From Candidatus Muiribacterium halophilum (GTDB taxonomy: Bacteria > Muiribacteriota > Muiribacteriia > Muiribacteriales > Muiribacteriaceae), in contig JALOAD010000003.1 in the NCBI GenBank assembly GCA_023228995.1, positions 62,001-126,000 of the forward strand: 64,000 bases of DNA, read 5' to 3'. The translations under genes and the position numbers were made by a program. The notes beneath the pieces are model-generated. The model did no database searches and was not told where the DNA came from. It worked only from the letters and a program-made list of their open reading frames with translations. This document shows positions 43,312-51,943 of this stretch, in pieces; position 1 is the first letter of the stretch, and each line of letters starts with the position of its first letter.

Positions 43312-43353
43312 TCTCAAATGCTTCTGATAAGAATCTAAAACATATTATATTTT

Positions 43354-44334
43354 TTAATTTTTTTCTAGTAATTTAAAAACTTCTTCTATTACTCTTTCTG
43401 CTTTTATATTTTTCATACATTGATGATGACCTAACGGACATTTTCTTTTTAAACAAGGAGAACATTCTAAATTTTCAGTAACGATAACACTATTAGGATT
43501 ATTCCACTGACAAGTATCTTTATAATCAGTTGGTCCAAAAATTGAGATAGTTGGAACATTAAATGCTGCCGCAACATGCATAGGACCAGAATCATTTGTT
43601 ATAAACAACGAAAGATCTGAAATTTTTTGTATAAGTTCTGAAATATTTGTTTTTCCTGCCAGATTTTTAAAATTAATTATATTATTTTCAATAAAATATT
43701 TTTCAATATCATTAGCTATATCAATTTCAAAAGGTCCTCCAAAGATTAAAACATCGTAATTTTTTGAAAATTCAACACCCACTTTAGCAAACTCTTCAGC
43801 ATACCAACGTTTTGCCGAACCATAAGAAGCTCCTGGATTTATTCCTATTGTTTTTATTAAACAATTTTTTTTATAACCATAAATTTTCAAATTGCCACAA
43901 ATAGTTTTTTTTCCTATAATATAATCAATAAGAGAATTATATTTTTCCACTTGGTGATTTCCTTCTTCTTTACAAACATCTGTAAGTAAAAAATCTCTAT
44001 ATTTCTTTGAAAACCCATATCTAAAATTGGACTTAGTCATTTTAAGAAATAATGCCGAGAAAAAAGAATTCCTAAATGTAATAGATAAATCATGTTTTCC
44101 AATTATTTTAGCTGATTTTTTTATATTTAATATTCTCTTGAAAATATTTTTTGATTTAGTATTATCTATAAACACATCTTTTACATTCGGATGTTTTCTA
44201 AAAACTTCACATGAAACTTTTGAACCAAAAATCGTAATTTCTGCTTCTTGATATTTTTTTATAACATTTTCAACCGCTGGAGTACACATAACACAATCCC
44301 CAAGCCAAGTCGGTAATTCAATTAAAATTTTCAT
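43354..44334 (-). CDS. waaF: ADP-heptose:LPS heptosyltransferase II-like (GT9)
   Basis: 326 residues. Adds the second heptose to the LPS inner core. ILIELPTWLGDCVMCTPAVE at the N-terminus is close to WaaF, GINPGASYGSAKRWYAEEFA is the classic heptosyltransferase motif, and ITNDSGPMHVAAAFNVPTIS plus IFGPTD follow. Late cysteines (CSPC, CPLGHHQC) are a frequent feature of this group. Start overlaps the FkbM gene stop by 4 nt. Converges on the plus-strand unit with about 40 bp between. Confidence 0.9.
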   Translation of the reverse strand: MKILIELPTWLGDCVMCTPAVENVIKKYQEAEITIFGSKVSCEVFRKHPNVKDVFIDNTKSKNIFKRILNIKKSAKIIGKHDLSITFRNSFFSALFLKMTKSNFRYGFSKKYRDFLLTDVCKEEGNHQVEKYNSLIDYIIGKKTICGNLKIYGYKKNCLIKTIGINPGASYGSAKRWYAEEFAKVGVEFSKNYDVLIFGGPFEIDIANDIEKYFIENNIINFKNLAGKTNISELIQKISDLSLFITNDSGPMHVAAAFNVPTISIFGPTDYKDTCQWNNPNSVIVTENLECSPCLKRKCPLGHHQCMKNIKAERVIEEVFKLLEKN

Positions 44335-45179
44335 AATTTAAGTTTTGTTAATAAATCTTGTGATTTTTCTTGTGGGATAGCTAGAAAATCATAATGTGCT
44401 ATTTCAGATATATTTCTTTCATCAATAACATAACTTATATAACATGGTTCTTTACACACAAAATAAATATCATATTCTAATCCTTTAAGAAACTTTAGAA
44501 AATTCAAACGGTATTCATGCGAAGTTTGTTTGAAAACTTCCGATTTCAGTACAGGTCTGTATTTTTTTAAAATCGCTTCCAAACTATTAATAATATAAAA
44601 ATCATTTCCTTCCGTATCTGTTTTAATAAATTTTAGATTTTTCATTTCCTTTTTAAAATATAACTCTAAAAATTTTTTTATATCTATCCCTAAAACAGAC
44701 AACTCATAGTTATGCCCTCTTTTAAAAACGGATACATCCGAAAGATCTCCACCATTACAATAATATTGATCAGAATATTGAAATTTTAATTCTTCATCTT
44801 TAGAATGAGCTGCACCAAATACAGGTATTATATTTAATTTTTCTCTATTACTAAAGCAATTTTGTTGCAAAACAGGATAAACAAAATGATTCGGCTCAAA
44901 AGCTAAGACTAATCCTTCTTTTTCAACTGCAACAGCCATCGGTAAAGTTGAGTCTCCTGTATGAGCTCCAATATCAATACAAAAATCTCCTTTGTTTAAA
45001 AACTTTCTATAACAATTTACATCTTCGTTTGTAATTGTTTTTTTCTTTTCTTTAGGATGCATCCAATTAGCATAATTTAAAACTCCGTGACCATCAATTT
45101 TAAATTCTTCTAATTTTGTTCCAAACCTTTTTGAATCACCTTTTATACCAATTAATTCAAACCAATTTTTTAGCTTCAT
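44331..45179 (-). CDS. FkbM-family methyltransferase
   Basis: 282 residues. SAM loop FCIDIGAHTGDSTLPMAVAV near residue 65, FEPNHFVYPVL for ribose binding, and FIKTDTEGNDFYIINSL, the FkbM family's acidic motif. Usually an O-methyltransferase for sugars or polyketides. AGGAG before the ATG. It lies between the SAM enzyme at 45227 and waaF, in the same operon. Confidence 0.85.
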   Translation of the reverse strand: MKLKNWFELIGIKGDSKRFGTKLEEFKIDGHGVLNYANWMHPKEKKKTITNEDVNCYRKFLNKGDFCIDIGAHTGDSTLPMAVAVEKEGLVLAFEPNHFVYPVLQQNCFSNREKLNIIPVFGAAHSKDEELKFQYSDQYYCNGGDLSDVSVFKRGHNYELSVLGIDIKKFLELYFKKEMKNLKFIKTDTEGNDFYIINSLEAILKKYRPVLKSEVFKQTSHEYRLNFLKFLKGLEYDIYFVCKEPCYISYVIDERNISEIAHYDFLAIPQEKSQDLLTKLKL

Positions 45180-45226
45180 TTTTTCTCCTAATTATACAAG
45201 ACACTCAGTAATTTTTAGATTTAATT

Positions 45227-46033
45227 TTATTTTTTTGTAATATTTAAATCTTCTTTTATAAGATTATATAACTTCTCATAATCTCTTTCTTTATTTGGTA
45301 CAAAAGCTCTATGAAATTTATATAAAAATTTATTCCAACCCTTTAATTCAGCATCATTAATTAAATAAGGAACCATTTTTGTTAATTTTTTATAAAGTTT
45401 AACTTTATTGTTCAAATATTTATTATCAAAATTTTTTATTTTTTGTCCCCACCCAATTGAACCACATAAACCACATGCTCCATATTCATTTGATAAAACA
45501 ACATTTTCCATAAACACTCTAAGAGAACCTTCAAAACCGTTTAATACATCATGAATTGCAACTATACCACCAGGTTTTACCCACTTAGCAAATCCATTAA
45601 AGTCTTTCCATGTTCCATCGTAAGTATGATCACCATCTATCCATAAAAATTTCAATTCTTTATTCCAATCAGGTGCTAAATCTTCAGATTTCATCTTAAA
45701 TAATTCTACATATTTCTCAACATTATTATTTTTTAAGTTATTCTTGAAAATCAGTTCTAAATCAGTTAATTCTTTTGAGTATGGATCTGTTTTAGTAGTA
45801 TTTATCATTGGGTCAACTGCATAAATTTTTTCATTATCTTTTAAATTTGCAGATTTTGCTAGTATTATTGTAGATTTACCTTTATAACTACCTATTTCAA
45901 GAATATTTCCATCAATTTCTGACAAAACATTTGCAATAAAAGCTATTAATCTAACCTCTCTATCTTTCATACAACCATCTAATTTCTGACCTAAATGTGT
46001 AATATTTTGTAGTTGTTTATCCCAATTTCTCAT
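45227..46033 (-). CDS. Class I SAM methyltransferase (Methyltransf_24-like)
   Basis: 268 residues. ILEIGSYKGKSTIILAKSA near residue 37 is the SAM loop, IYAVDPM the acidic strand, and LKFLWIDGDHTYDGTWKDF with GGIVAIHDV is typical of cephalosporin-hydroxylase and macrocin-O-methyltransferase-like enzymes of glycan loci. AGGAG 9 nt before the ATG; the frame overlaps the end of the O-antigen ligase by 17 nt. Target unknown. Confidence 0.82.
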   Translation of the reverse strand: MRNWDKQLQNITHLGQKLDGCMKDREVRLIAFIANVLSEIDGNILEIGSYKGKSTIILAKSANLKDNEKIYAVDPMINTTKTDPYSKELTDLELIFKNNLKNNNVEKYVELFKMKSEDLAPDWNKELKFLWIDGDHTYDGTWKDFNGFAKWVKPGGIVAIHDVLNGFEGSLRVFMENVVLSNEYGACGLCGSIGWGQKIKNFDNKYLNNKVKLYKKLTKMVPYLINDAELKGWNKFLYKFHRAFVPNKERDYEKLYNLIKEDLNITKK

Positions 46034-47246
46034 AATTAAAATCTCCTATTGTATTATTAAATAAAAAAGCAGACCATAACATAAATAAACTTGATGCAGC
46101 ATGGTCTTCAAGATATATTGCAAAAAAATTAATAAAAATGTATGAAGTTATAAAAAATAATCTAAAATTAAAAAATTCATTTTTTTTATTATTAAAAGAA
46201 TATTTATACATTGTATAAAAAACATAGAATAATAAAATTAAACCTAATATCCCATGTCTTGCTATCGTTAAAAAATAATAACTATGTGGATTATTTTTCC
46301 AATACATCATCCTCGGATAAAGTTTTTTCATATTAAATACAAACTCATCAGAAAAATCTCCCTGTCCAACTCCTACAATTTTATTATCTTTCCATATTTC
46401 ATAGCAGACTTCCCAAAATACAAATCTTAATCCAAGAGATGTATATTTCTTATTACTCTGATATAATTTAATATCATTAATTCCTGCATCAACTCTTTTA
46501 TTAAAGTAAATTGAATACTCATATAATACAAAAAAGCTTATAATTACTAAAATAATTGAAATTAAAATTTTTTTAAAAGTAAATAATTTAAAATATTCAA
46601 AGCAAACAAAAAATAAACCTATAAAAAAAACTCCCATACCTGCTCTACCTTTTGTTAAAACCATATTGATAATCATAATAAAAATCAATGGTATATAAAT
46701 AAAATTCATTTTTGATTTATAATTGTTAATAAATCTCTTTAAAATAATAAAAAAACCAATTGCTATAAATATGTTATGGTTAACATGATGATGAAGTGGA
46801 GTAAAATGACTTTTTTCATAAGTCATTTTTTCAGGCAAATTTATATTAAAATACAGCAAAAAAGATAAAAAAAGAATAACACAAATCGCCATTATATAGC
46901 CTGTTAAATATTTGTTTTTATGTTTATTTTTTAAATAATAAATAAGAATAGGTATAAGCAAAAATCTTCGCTGTTTTCTCAATATATAAAAAGCCATTGA
47001 AAGATTTTTACTCCATATAATCCCTATTAAAAATAAAGAAAAAAATAAAAGCAAAGCTATACATACTTTATTATTTAAAATTTTATTAAATTTTTCTTTA
47101 TAATTACCAGAAATTAAATAAATTAAAAATATTAATGTAGTTATAATATTTGTAGCTACAACCGACAGAGGTTGTATAAAAAATAAAGATATAACCAAAT
47201 ATTCAGCTGTAAAATTAAGCTTTTTAAATAATACATTTAATGTCAT
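46017..47246 (-). CDS. waaL: O-antigen ligase/polymerase-like membrane protein
   Basis: 409 residues with about 11-12 membrane helices. The Wzy_C domain markers are TKGRAGMGVFFIGLFFV, a large periplasmic loop with VGVGQGDFSDEF, and NNPHSYYFLTIARHGILGL containing the conserved His. Such proteins join lipid-linked O-antigen to the lipid A core or polymerise it; the core-biosynthesis neighbours favour ligase. Ligases and polymerases are hard to separate by sequence. Confidence 0.8.
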   Translation of the reverse strand: MTLNVLFKKLNFTAEYLVISLFFIQPLSVVATNIITTLIFLIYLISGNYKEKFNKILNNKVCIALLLFFSLFLIGIIWSKNLSMAFYILRKQRRFLLIPILIYYLKNKHKNKYLTGYIMAICVILFLSFLLYFNINLPEKMTYEKSHFTPLHHHVNHNIFIAIGFFIILKRFINNYKSKMNFIYIPLIFIMIINMVLTKGRAGMGVFFIGLFFVCFEYFKLFTFKKILISIILVIISFFVLYEYSIYFNKRVDAGINDIKLYQSNKKYTSLGLRFVFWEVCYEIWKDNKIVGVGQGDFSDEFVFNMKKLYPRMMYWKNNPHSYYFLTIARHGILGLILLFYVFYTMYKYSFNNKKNEFFNFRLFFITSYIFINFFAIYLEDHAASSLFMLWSAFLFNNTIGDFNYEKLG

Positions 47247-47303
47247 ATATAATTATTCCTTGTTAAATCATTATTTTATAATTAATTTACATATTTTTTT
47301 AGA

Positions 47304-47331
47304 TTGTCAATATTTCAATTATATCTATAAT
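47304..47331 (+). promoter_or_regulatory. Orphan promoter-like element facing the GT4 gene end
   Basis: TTGTCA (47304-47309), 16-nt spacer, TATAAT (47326-47331), followed 7 nt later by ATG and a four-codon stub ending TAA. The spacing equals that of the GT2 gene at 49334. It points against the gene at 47362-48417, so it would give antisense RNA or is left over from a lost gene. Confidence 0.35.
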
Positions 47332-47361
47332 AAAATCAATGTTGTTTTTCTAACATCAAAT

Positions 47362-48417
47362 TTACATTAAAAGTGATTCTTTATATATTTCAATATATTT
47401 ATCAGAGCAATTTTTAATATCAAATCTATACAAGGTTTTAATCCCATTAGAAATAAATTTATCTTTTAATTTTTTTTCTTTATACAATCTTAATACACTT
47501 TTGTAAATTTCTTCAGAATTCTTAGATTCAATTAAAATCCCATTTTTATCATTTTCAATTATTTCTGGTATACCTCCTACATTTGTTGCAATAACTGGAA
47601 TTTCAAGTTGCATCGCATCTAAAATAGCAGAACCCAATCCTTCATTTAAAGATGGATACAAAAAAACATCTAAAGCTTTTATGTAATTTTGAACATCCTC
47701 GACAAAACCTATAAAAATAATATTACTTAATCCAAAACTTAGTTCCTTTAAAATTTTTTCATCTTTACCTGAACCTATAAAAAGAAAATGAATATTTGGA
47801 TATGTCTTTTCCATTTTTTTTGCACATTCTATAATATACTTTTGCCCTTTATGTTTATTTACTAAAGCACCTACATTTCCAACAATAAATTTCCCTAAAA
47901 AAGTATGTCTAATTTTATTAATTTTCTCATAATCAACTTTCATATCTGCTGGAGAATCTGGAATTATTTTTATTTTTATTTTATCTGAAGTTCTTTTAAG
48001 AACATTTTTTACTTCTTTAGAAATTGCTATAACAAAATTTGCTTTTTCATGTGATTTTATAGAAACAAAATTATCATTGAGTTTTGTATCCACTCTTCTT
48101 GTTATTATATAAGGTATATTGAATAATAAATTAGTAAAAAAAGATATGTGGGCAGCCTTTGCTTCATGAGCATGTATAATTTTTTCATTTTTTAATCTAA
48201 GTACATTAAGCATAAAAGGTTTTCTAATCTCTATTATTTCAAGATTATTTACGTTAGAAGCAATTTTTTTTAAAGGAGAGCCATTTCTAATTATTAACTT
48301 CTGATTAAATTTTTTTGAAAGTTCTTTTATAAGAATATAAGTCTGCCTTTCTCCGCCTCTAAATCCTTTGGATAAATTTATATGACATATAGTTAAATTT
48401 AAATTGTTTTTTTGCAT
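47362..48417 (-). CDS. GT4 glycosyltransferase
   Basis: 351 residues, GT-B fold. N-terminal CHINLSKGFRGGERQTYILI (acceptor-side loop), then FIVGNVGALVNKHKGQKYII, GFVEDVQNYIKALDVFLYPS, and NEGLGSAILDAMQLEIPVIA with the E-x7-E-type nucleotide-sugar site, and TNVGGIPEII. Probably adds a core or linker sugar to LPS. No ribosome-binding site precedes the ATG; the start overlaps the vestigial frame at 48399-48536, so it may depend on translational coupling. Confidence 0.88.
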   Translation of the reverse strand: MQKNNLNLTICHINLSKGFRGGERQTYILIKELSKKFNQKLIIRNGSPLKKIASNVNNLEIIEIRKPFMLNVLRLKNEKIIHAHEAKAAHISFFTNLLFNIPYIITRRVDTKLNDNFVSIKSHEKANFVIAISKEVKNVLKRTSDKIKIKIIPDSPADMKVDYEKINKIRHTFLGKFIVGNVGALVNKHKGQKYIIECAKKMEKTYPNIHFLFIGSGKDEKILKELSFGLSNIIFIGFVEDVQNYIKALDVFLYPSLNEGLGSAILDAMQLEIPVIATNVGGIPEIIENDKNGILIESKNSEEIYKSVLRLYKEKKLKDKFISNGIKTLYRFDIKNCSDKYIEIYKESLLM

Positions 48418-48536
48418 AATTTTAAATATTTATAAAACACTCCATTAAGTTTAGAAACAGATATAGTCAAATATCTAAACCCTTTAAAAACAATTAGCAT
48501 TTCAAATTTTTTTGCTAAATTGATATGTAAAATCAT
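48399..48536 (-). pseudogene. C-terminal remnant of a duplicated WaaE-like GT2
   Basis: A 45-codon frame whose ATG overlaps the stop of the GT2 gene at 48536 (TAATG). Its residues VSKLNGVFYKYL match the end of that GT2 (VSDFNGVFYKYI), and the preceding FKGFRYLTI parallels its FLDGWRGIL; the DNA is visibly similar over about 60 bp. I read it as the tail of a tandem copy whose body was deleted. Confidence 0.65.
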
Positions 48537-49276
48537 TATTCAGACTTCGCATATTTTACTATATATTTATAAAACACGCCATTAAAATCCGAAACAGCAA
48601 TAAGAATTCCTCTCCAGCCATCCAAAAATCCTAATTTTAGAATATATGTTTTAAAAAATGCGAAATAACTTCTAAAAACAATACTAAAAATAGAAAGTTT
48701 TTTCAATCCATCTCTTTCTAATACACTATATCTTTTTATTTTTTTAAGAAAGTCAGTTACTTCATCAACTGCATAATGTTTAATAAAACCATTAAGCTTT
48801 TTTACTTCCATATTATTTAATTTAATACTTTCATGAACCATTACATTTTTGAATCCTGTCTTTTTTCTGTTATATAATCTAAATACTTTATCTTTATTCC
48901 AACCACTAAATTTAACCGCTTTTCCTTTTAAATAATTTTTTCTATAAAAAAAACCAACTAAATTAATATTTTTTTCATCTAATTTTTTAATTGATTCAAT
49001 CAAACTTAAATCAATAGTTTCATCACTATCAAGATTAAATATCCAGTCATTTATAGCAAAACTACAAGCAAGATTTTTTAATGGACCAAATCCAATAAAC
49101 TCATTTTTGAAAATCTTTACATTTTCAAATTTTTCAGCAATTTCAAGTGTATTATCAGAAGAACCATTGTCTAAAATAATTACTTCTCCGAATTCATTAA
49201 CTGATTCAAGACATTCTTTTATGTACTTTTCGCTATTTTTGGTTAATACGGTAACTGATATTTTATTTAAATTCAT
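48536..49276 (-). CDS. GT2 glycosyltransferase, WaaE/KdtX-like
   Basis: 246 residues, short form of GT2. ISVTVLTKNSEKYIKECL near residue 6 and ILDNGSSDNTLEIAE, then GPLKNLACSFAINDWIFNLD with the metal-binding DSDE; this arrangement matches the LPS inner-core glucosyltransferases of the WaaE group. AAGGAAA ribosome-binding site. Divergent from the GT2 gene at 49334. Confidence 0.83.
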   Translation of the reverse strand: MNLNKISVTVLTKNSEKYIKECLESVNEFGEVIILDNGSSDNTLEIAEKFENVKIFKNEFIGFGPLKNLACSFAINDWIFNLDSDETIDLSLIESIKKLDEKNINLVGFFYRKNYLKGKAVKFSGWNKDKVFRLYNRKKTGFKNVMVHESIKLNNMEVKKLNGFIKHYAVDEVTDFLKKIKRYSVLERDGLKKLSIFSIVFRSYFAFFKTYILKLGFLDGWRGILIAVSDFNGVFYKYIVKYAKSE

Positions 49277-49298
49277 TAAAATTTTCCTTTTATTTAGC

Positions 49299-49326
49299 TT
49301 GTAAAATTCTATAAAAAATATATAAT
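49299..49326 (+). promoter_or_regulatory. Promoter giving a probably leaderless GT2 mRNA
   Basis: TTGTAA (49299-49304), 16-nt spacer, perfect TATAAT (49321-49326), and only 7 nt to the ATG at 49334. Transcription should begin at or next to the start codon, and no ribosome-binding site exists. Confidence 0.55.
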
Positions 49327-49333
49327 AAAGTCA

Positions 49334-50329
49334 ATGAGATTAAAAAGTATATCAATAATTATACCAAATTATAATGGAACTGATTTATTAAAAAAAAATC
49401 TACCTTTTGTTTATGAAGCTTTGAATACTTCAAATGTAAAAGATTTTGAAATCATTATATCAGATGATAATTCAACAGATGATTCAATATTTTTCATAAA
49501 AGAAAATTATAAAGATATTATTTTATTAGAAAGCAAAGAAAATCTTGGTTTTTCTGGTAATATCAATAAAGGAATTAGAGCGGCAAGTAAAGAACTTGTT
49601 TTTCTATTAAATTCAGATGTTGAACTAACTCCAAATTATTTTGAACCTTTATTAAATTACTTTGACCACAAAGATACTTTTGGTGTTATGGGAAAAATAG
49701 TATCAATTGATAACAAAAAACTTCAGGATTATGCAAAATATCCAAAAATTAAATATTGTAAAATTAAATCTACAAGAAATTACCGTTTTGAAAATGAATC
49801 TGAAAATGAATCTTATTATACATTTTTTTTGTCTGGTGCAAATGCACTTATTGATAGAAAAAAACTTATTGAATTAGACTGTTTTAATGAATTATTCTCA
49901 CCATTCTATTATGAAGATGTTGAGTTGTCATTTAAAGCCTGGAGATTAGGATATAAATGTTATTTTGAAAAAAAATCTATTTGTAAACATCCATATTCTG
50001 TAACTATACAAAAAACTGCAAAAAAGAAAAAAATCAAATTTATCACCCGAAAAAACAGAATAATTTTACATTATCTTCATTTAAATGGAATTTCCCTTGC
50101 TTTTTATTTTATTTCCCTTTTAATTTTTTCTATTTTTAAGTTGCTTGTTCTTGATTTTATGGAAATTAATGCAATTTTTATATTTTTAAAAAATTTTAAA
50201 GAGATTTATAATTCTAAAAAAAATCTCTCTAACCTTATGAAAATGAAAAATTCTAAATTTACATTATATGACATAAAAAACTTTATTTTGAATTCTCTTG
50301 ATAATCGAAATATCGAAATTTTTAAATAA
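49334..50329 (+). CDS. GT2 glycosyltransferase (rhamnosyltransferase-like)
   Basis: 331 residues. ISIIIPNYNGTDLLKKNL at the start, ISDDNSTDDSIFFI, ENLGFSGNINKGIRAA, the metal site LLNSDVELTP and FYYEDVELSFKAWRLGYKC, typical of the GT2 branch that includes rhamnosyl- and galactofuranosyltransferases. A hydrophobic segment near residue 255 may associate with the membrane. Single plus-strand gene with its own promoter and no ribosome-binding site. Confidence 0.85.
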   Translation: MRLKSISIIIPNYNGTDLLKKNLPFVYEALNTSNVKDFEIIISDDNSTDDSIFFIKENYKDIILLESKENLGFSGNINKGIRAASKELVFLLNSDVELTPNYFEPLLNYFDHKDTFGVMGKIVSIDNKKLQDYAKYPKIKYCKIKSTRNYRFENESENESYYTFFLSGANALIDRKKLIELDCFNELFSPFYYEDVELSFKAWRLGYKCYFEKKSICKHPYSVTIQKTAKKKKIKFITRKNRIILHYLHLNGISLAFYFISLLIFSIFKLLVLDFMEINAIFIFLKNFKEIYNSKKNLSNLMKMKNSKFTLYDIKNFILNSLDNRNIEIFK

Positions 50330-50346
50330 TTTTAAAATTAAACCTT

Positions 50347-51177
50347 TCACTCCCATCTTCTATGTCCCCAAAACCACTGATGTGGATGTTTTTTTATTAT
50401 TTCTTCTGATATTTTGTTTAAATCTGTTGTTATTTTTTCAACATTCTCAGTATTGTAATTATATTCACTTGAATATTCAAGTTTAAATTTAAAAAAACCA
50501 GTTCTTACACAGGTCATAAAAATTATTGGAGATTTATATTTTATATGAAGTTTTGCGGCAAGAGGAGATGTTTTAGCTCCAAATCCCATAAATGGAACTG
50601 TTATTCCGCTGGTAAATGCTTTCTGATCTCCAACTATTGTTAAAATATTTCCATTTTTCAATTCTTTTACTCCTTCTTTAAGTGCTGATTTTCTACCAAT
50701 TATTTTCATACCATTCTTTTCTCTAAATGAGTTTAAAAGTTGGTCAAATTCTTTATTTTTTTGATTTTTTTGTACTACTGCAATTGGATATCCAAGTAAA
50801 GCTGTCATTGAACCTGTGAATTCCCAGTTACCATGATGCAAAGTAAATAGGATAACTCCTTTTTCTTTTTTATAGGCTTTATCTAGGTTTTCTTTTCCAA
50901 TCACTTCTATTCTATGTTTGAATTTTGCAAAGTCTGGTTGTTTGAATATTTCAAAAAAAGTTTTTCCGTTTTCATAAAAATTCTTTTTTATAAATTCAAA
51001 ATAAAATTTTTCATCTTTATTTGGATATATCATTTTTAAATTGTTATAAGCTATGTTTTTTCTTCTTTTCCAGAATATAAATGCAAGTCTTGAAATAATA
51101 AATGCATAAAAATATAGTATAAATACAGGGGTTTTTCTTATTAGAAAACTTAAAAGTTTGTAGAATATATGTTTCAT
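50347..51177 (-). CDS. lpxL: Lipid A late acyltransferase (LpxL/HtrB family)
   Basis: 276 residues. Adds a secondary acyl chain to lipid A at the inner membrane. One N-terminal membrane helix, then TLHHGNWEF, the family variant of the H-x4-[DE] catalytic motif, IGRKSALKEGVKELKNG, VGDQKAFTSGITVPFMG, and the closing HPHQWFWGHRRW which is diagnostic. Slightly short but complete. No ribosome-binding site; a TATAAT is 8 nt before the ATG. Confidence 0.88.
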   Translation of the reverse strand: MKHIFYKLLSFLIRKTPVFILYFYAFIISRLAFIFWKRRKNIAYNNLKMIYPNKDEKFYFEFIKKNFYENGKTFFEIFKQPDFAKFKHRIEVIGKENLDKAYKKEKGVILFTLHHGNWEFTGSMTALLGYPIAVVQKNQKNKEFDQLLNSFREKNGMKIIGRKSALKEGVKELKNGNILTIVGDQKAFTSGITVPFMGFGAKTSPLAAKLHIKYKSPIIFMTCVRTGFFKFKLEYSSEYNYNTENVEKITTDLNKISEEIIKKHPHQWFWGHRRWE

Positions 51178-51185
51178 ATTTGATT

Positions 51186-51214
51186 ATTATAAAATACAAT
51201 TATTTTTTTGTCTA
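51186..51214 (-). promoter_or_regulatory. Promoter for lpxL, probably leaderless
   Basis: Read on the minus strand: TAGACA (51209-51214), 17-nt spacer, TATAAT (51186-51191), then 8 nt to the ATG at 51177. No ribosome-binding site is present, as for the GT2 gene at 49334. Confidence 0.5.
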
Positions 51215-51284
51215 ATTGATATTGAAAAAGGTTAAATAGTTAGAGAGTTTAAGGGGTTATGGGTTGAAAATAATTTGGAATGCC

Positions 51285-51305
51285 AAAATGTTCTGTGAAC
51301 ATTTT
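51285..51305. repeat. AAAATGTTC hairpin, copy 4
   Basis: AAAATGTTC-TGT-GAACATTTT, perfect 9-bp stem; the loop differs from the other copies (ACC, ACT). Confidence 0.8.
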
Positions 51306-51589
51306 TGAATTTTCAATGTCGAATTTTCAATGTCGATGTCGAGTTACAATAAAAAACACTGAAGCTGTGACAGATAAAGCGTGACATGTCACTTTGTGAC
51401 ATTAGTGACAAAAATAAAATAAATTTTAAAAATTTTAAACTTTAATATTTTATTGCAATACATAAAACTATATTACTATCAATTTACTTAAAATCCTAAG
51501 CTCTTTTAAAATCATTATTATTACTTTTTTTCGTCTGTTTCTTTTTTTTAGACTTTTAAAATTAAAAATTTTTCCTAAAAAAAAGAATA

Positions 51590-51738
51590 AATATTATTTT
51601 ATATGTTATAAATTCATTTATATAAATATAAAATAATTTATTCGTAATTTATGGTGTTATTAACCATAAATTTTAATTTTATTTAATCTCGCTTTGCTTT
51701 ATCCGTGTAAATCCGTGTTATCCGTGGTAAATTCGCTT
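51590..51738. repeat. Composite intergenic repeat, copy 3
   Basis: AAATATTATTTTATATG, TTATAAATTCATTTATATAA, the inverted repeat ATTTATGG / CCATAAAT around a short loop (about 51646-51670), TTTTAATTTT, and the triple CCGTG block ending CCGTGGTAAATTCGCT. Confidence 0.7.
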
Positions 51739-51743
51739 TTTTA

Positions 51744-51820
51744 TGGATTCCCGCATTCACGAGAATGACAAAAATCAAAACAAGAGCAAGATTCCGGCTC
51801 AGAATCATACCGGGATGACA
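51744..51820. repeat. Two adjacent dRS3-like inverted repeats, copies 6 and 7
   Basis: First: ATTCCCG with CGAGAAT (51747-51765, one mismatch). Second: ATTCCGG (51791-51797) with CCGGGAT (51810-51816). Both are followed by GACA. Same order and spacing of the two subtypes as at 22116-22194. Confidence 0.75.
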
Positions 51821-51943
51821 GAAATAAAAAAAGTTATAGTGTTTAAGGGGTTATGGGTTGAAATTATTTGAATTTTCAATGTCGATTAAAATAAAGAACA
51901 CTGAAGCTGTGACAGGTTGTTAATTCTAAATTTATTTATTAAA

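Larger units (their letters stand above)
51178..51943. other. 770-bp repeat-rich intergenic region
   Basis: No gene. Contains the lpxL promoter, an AAAATGTTC hairpin (51285-51305), GTGACA/TGTCAC palindromes (51381-51401), a third composite repeat (51590-51738), two dRS3-like repeats (51744-51770, 51788-51820) and two copies of the phrases TAAGGGGTTATGGGTTGAAA (51250, 51843) and ACTGAAGCTGTGACAG (51358, 51900). Confidence 0.75.
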
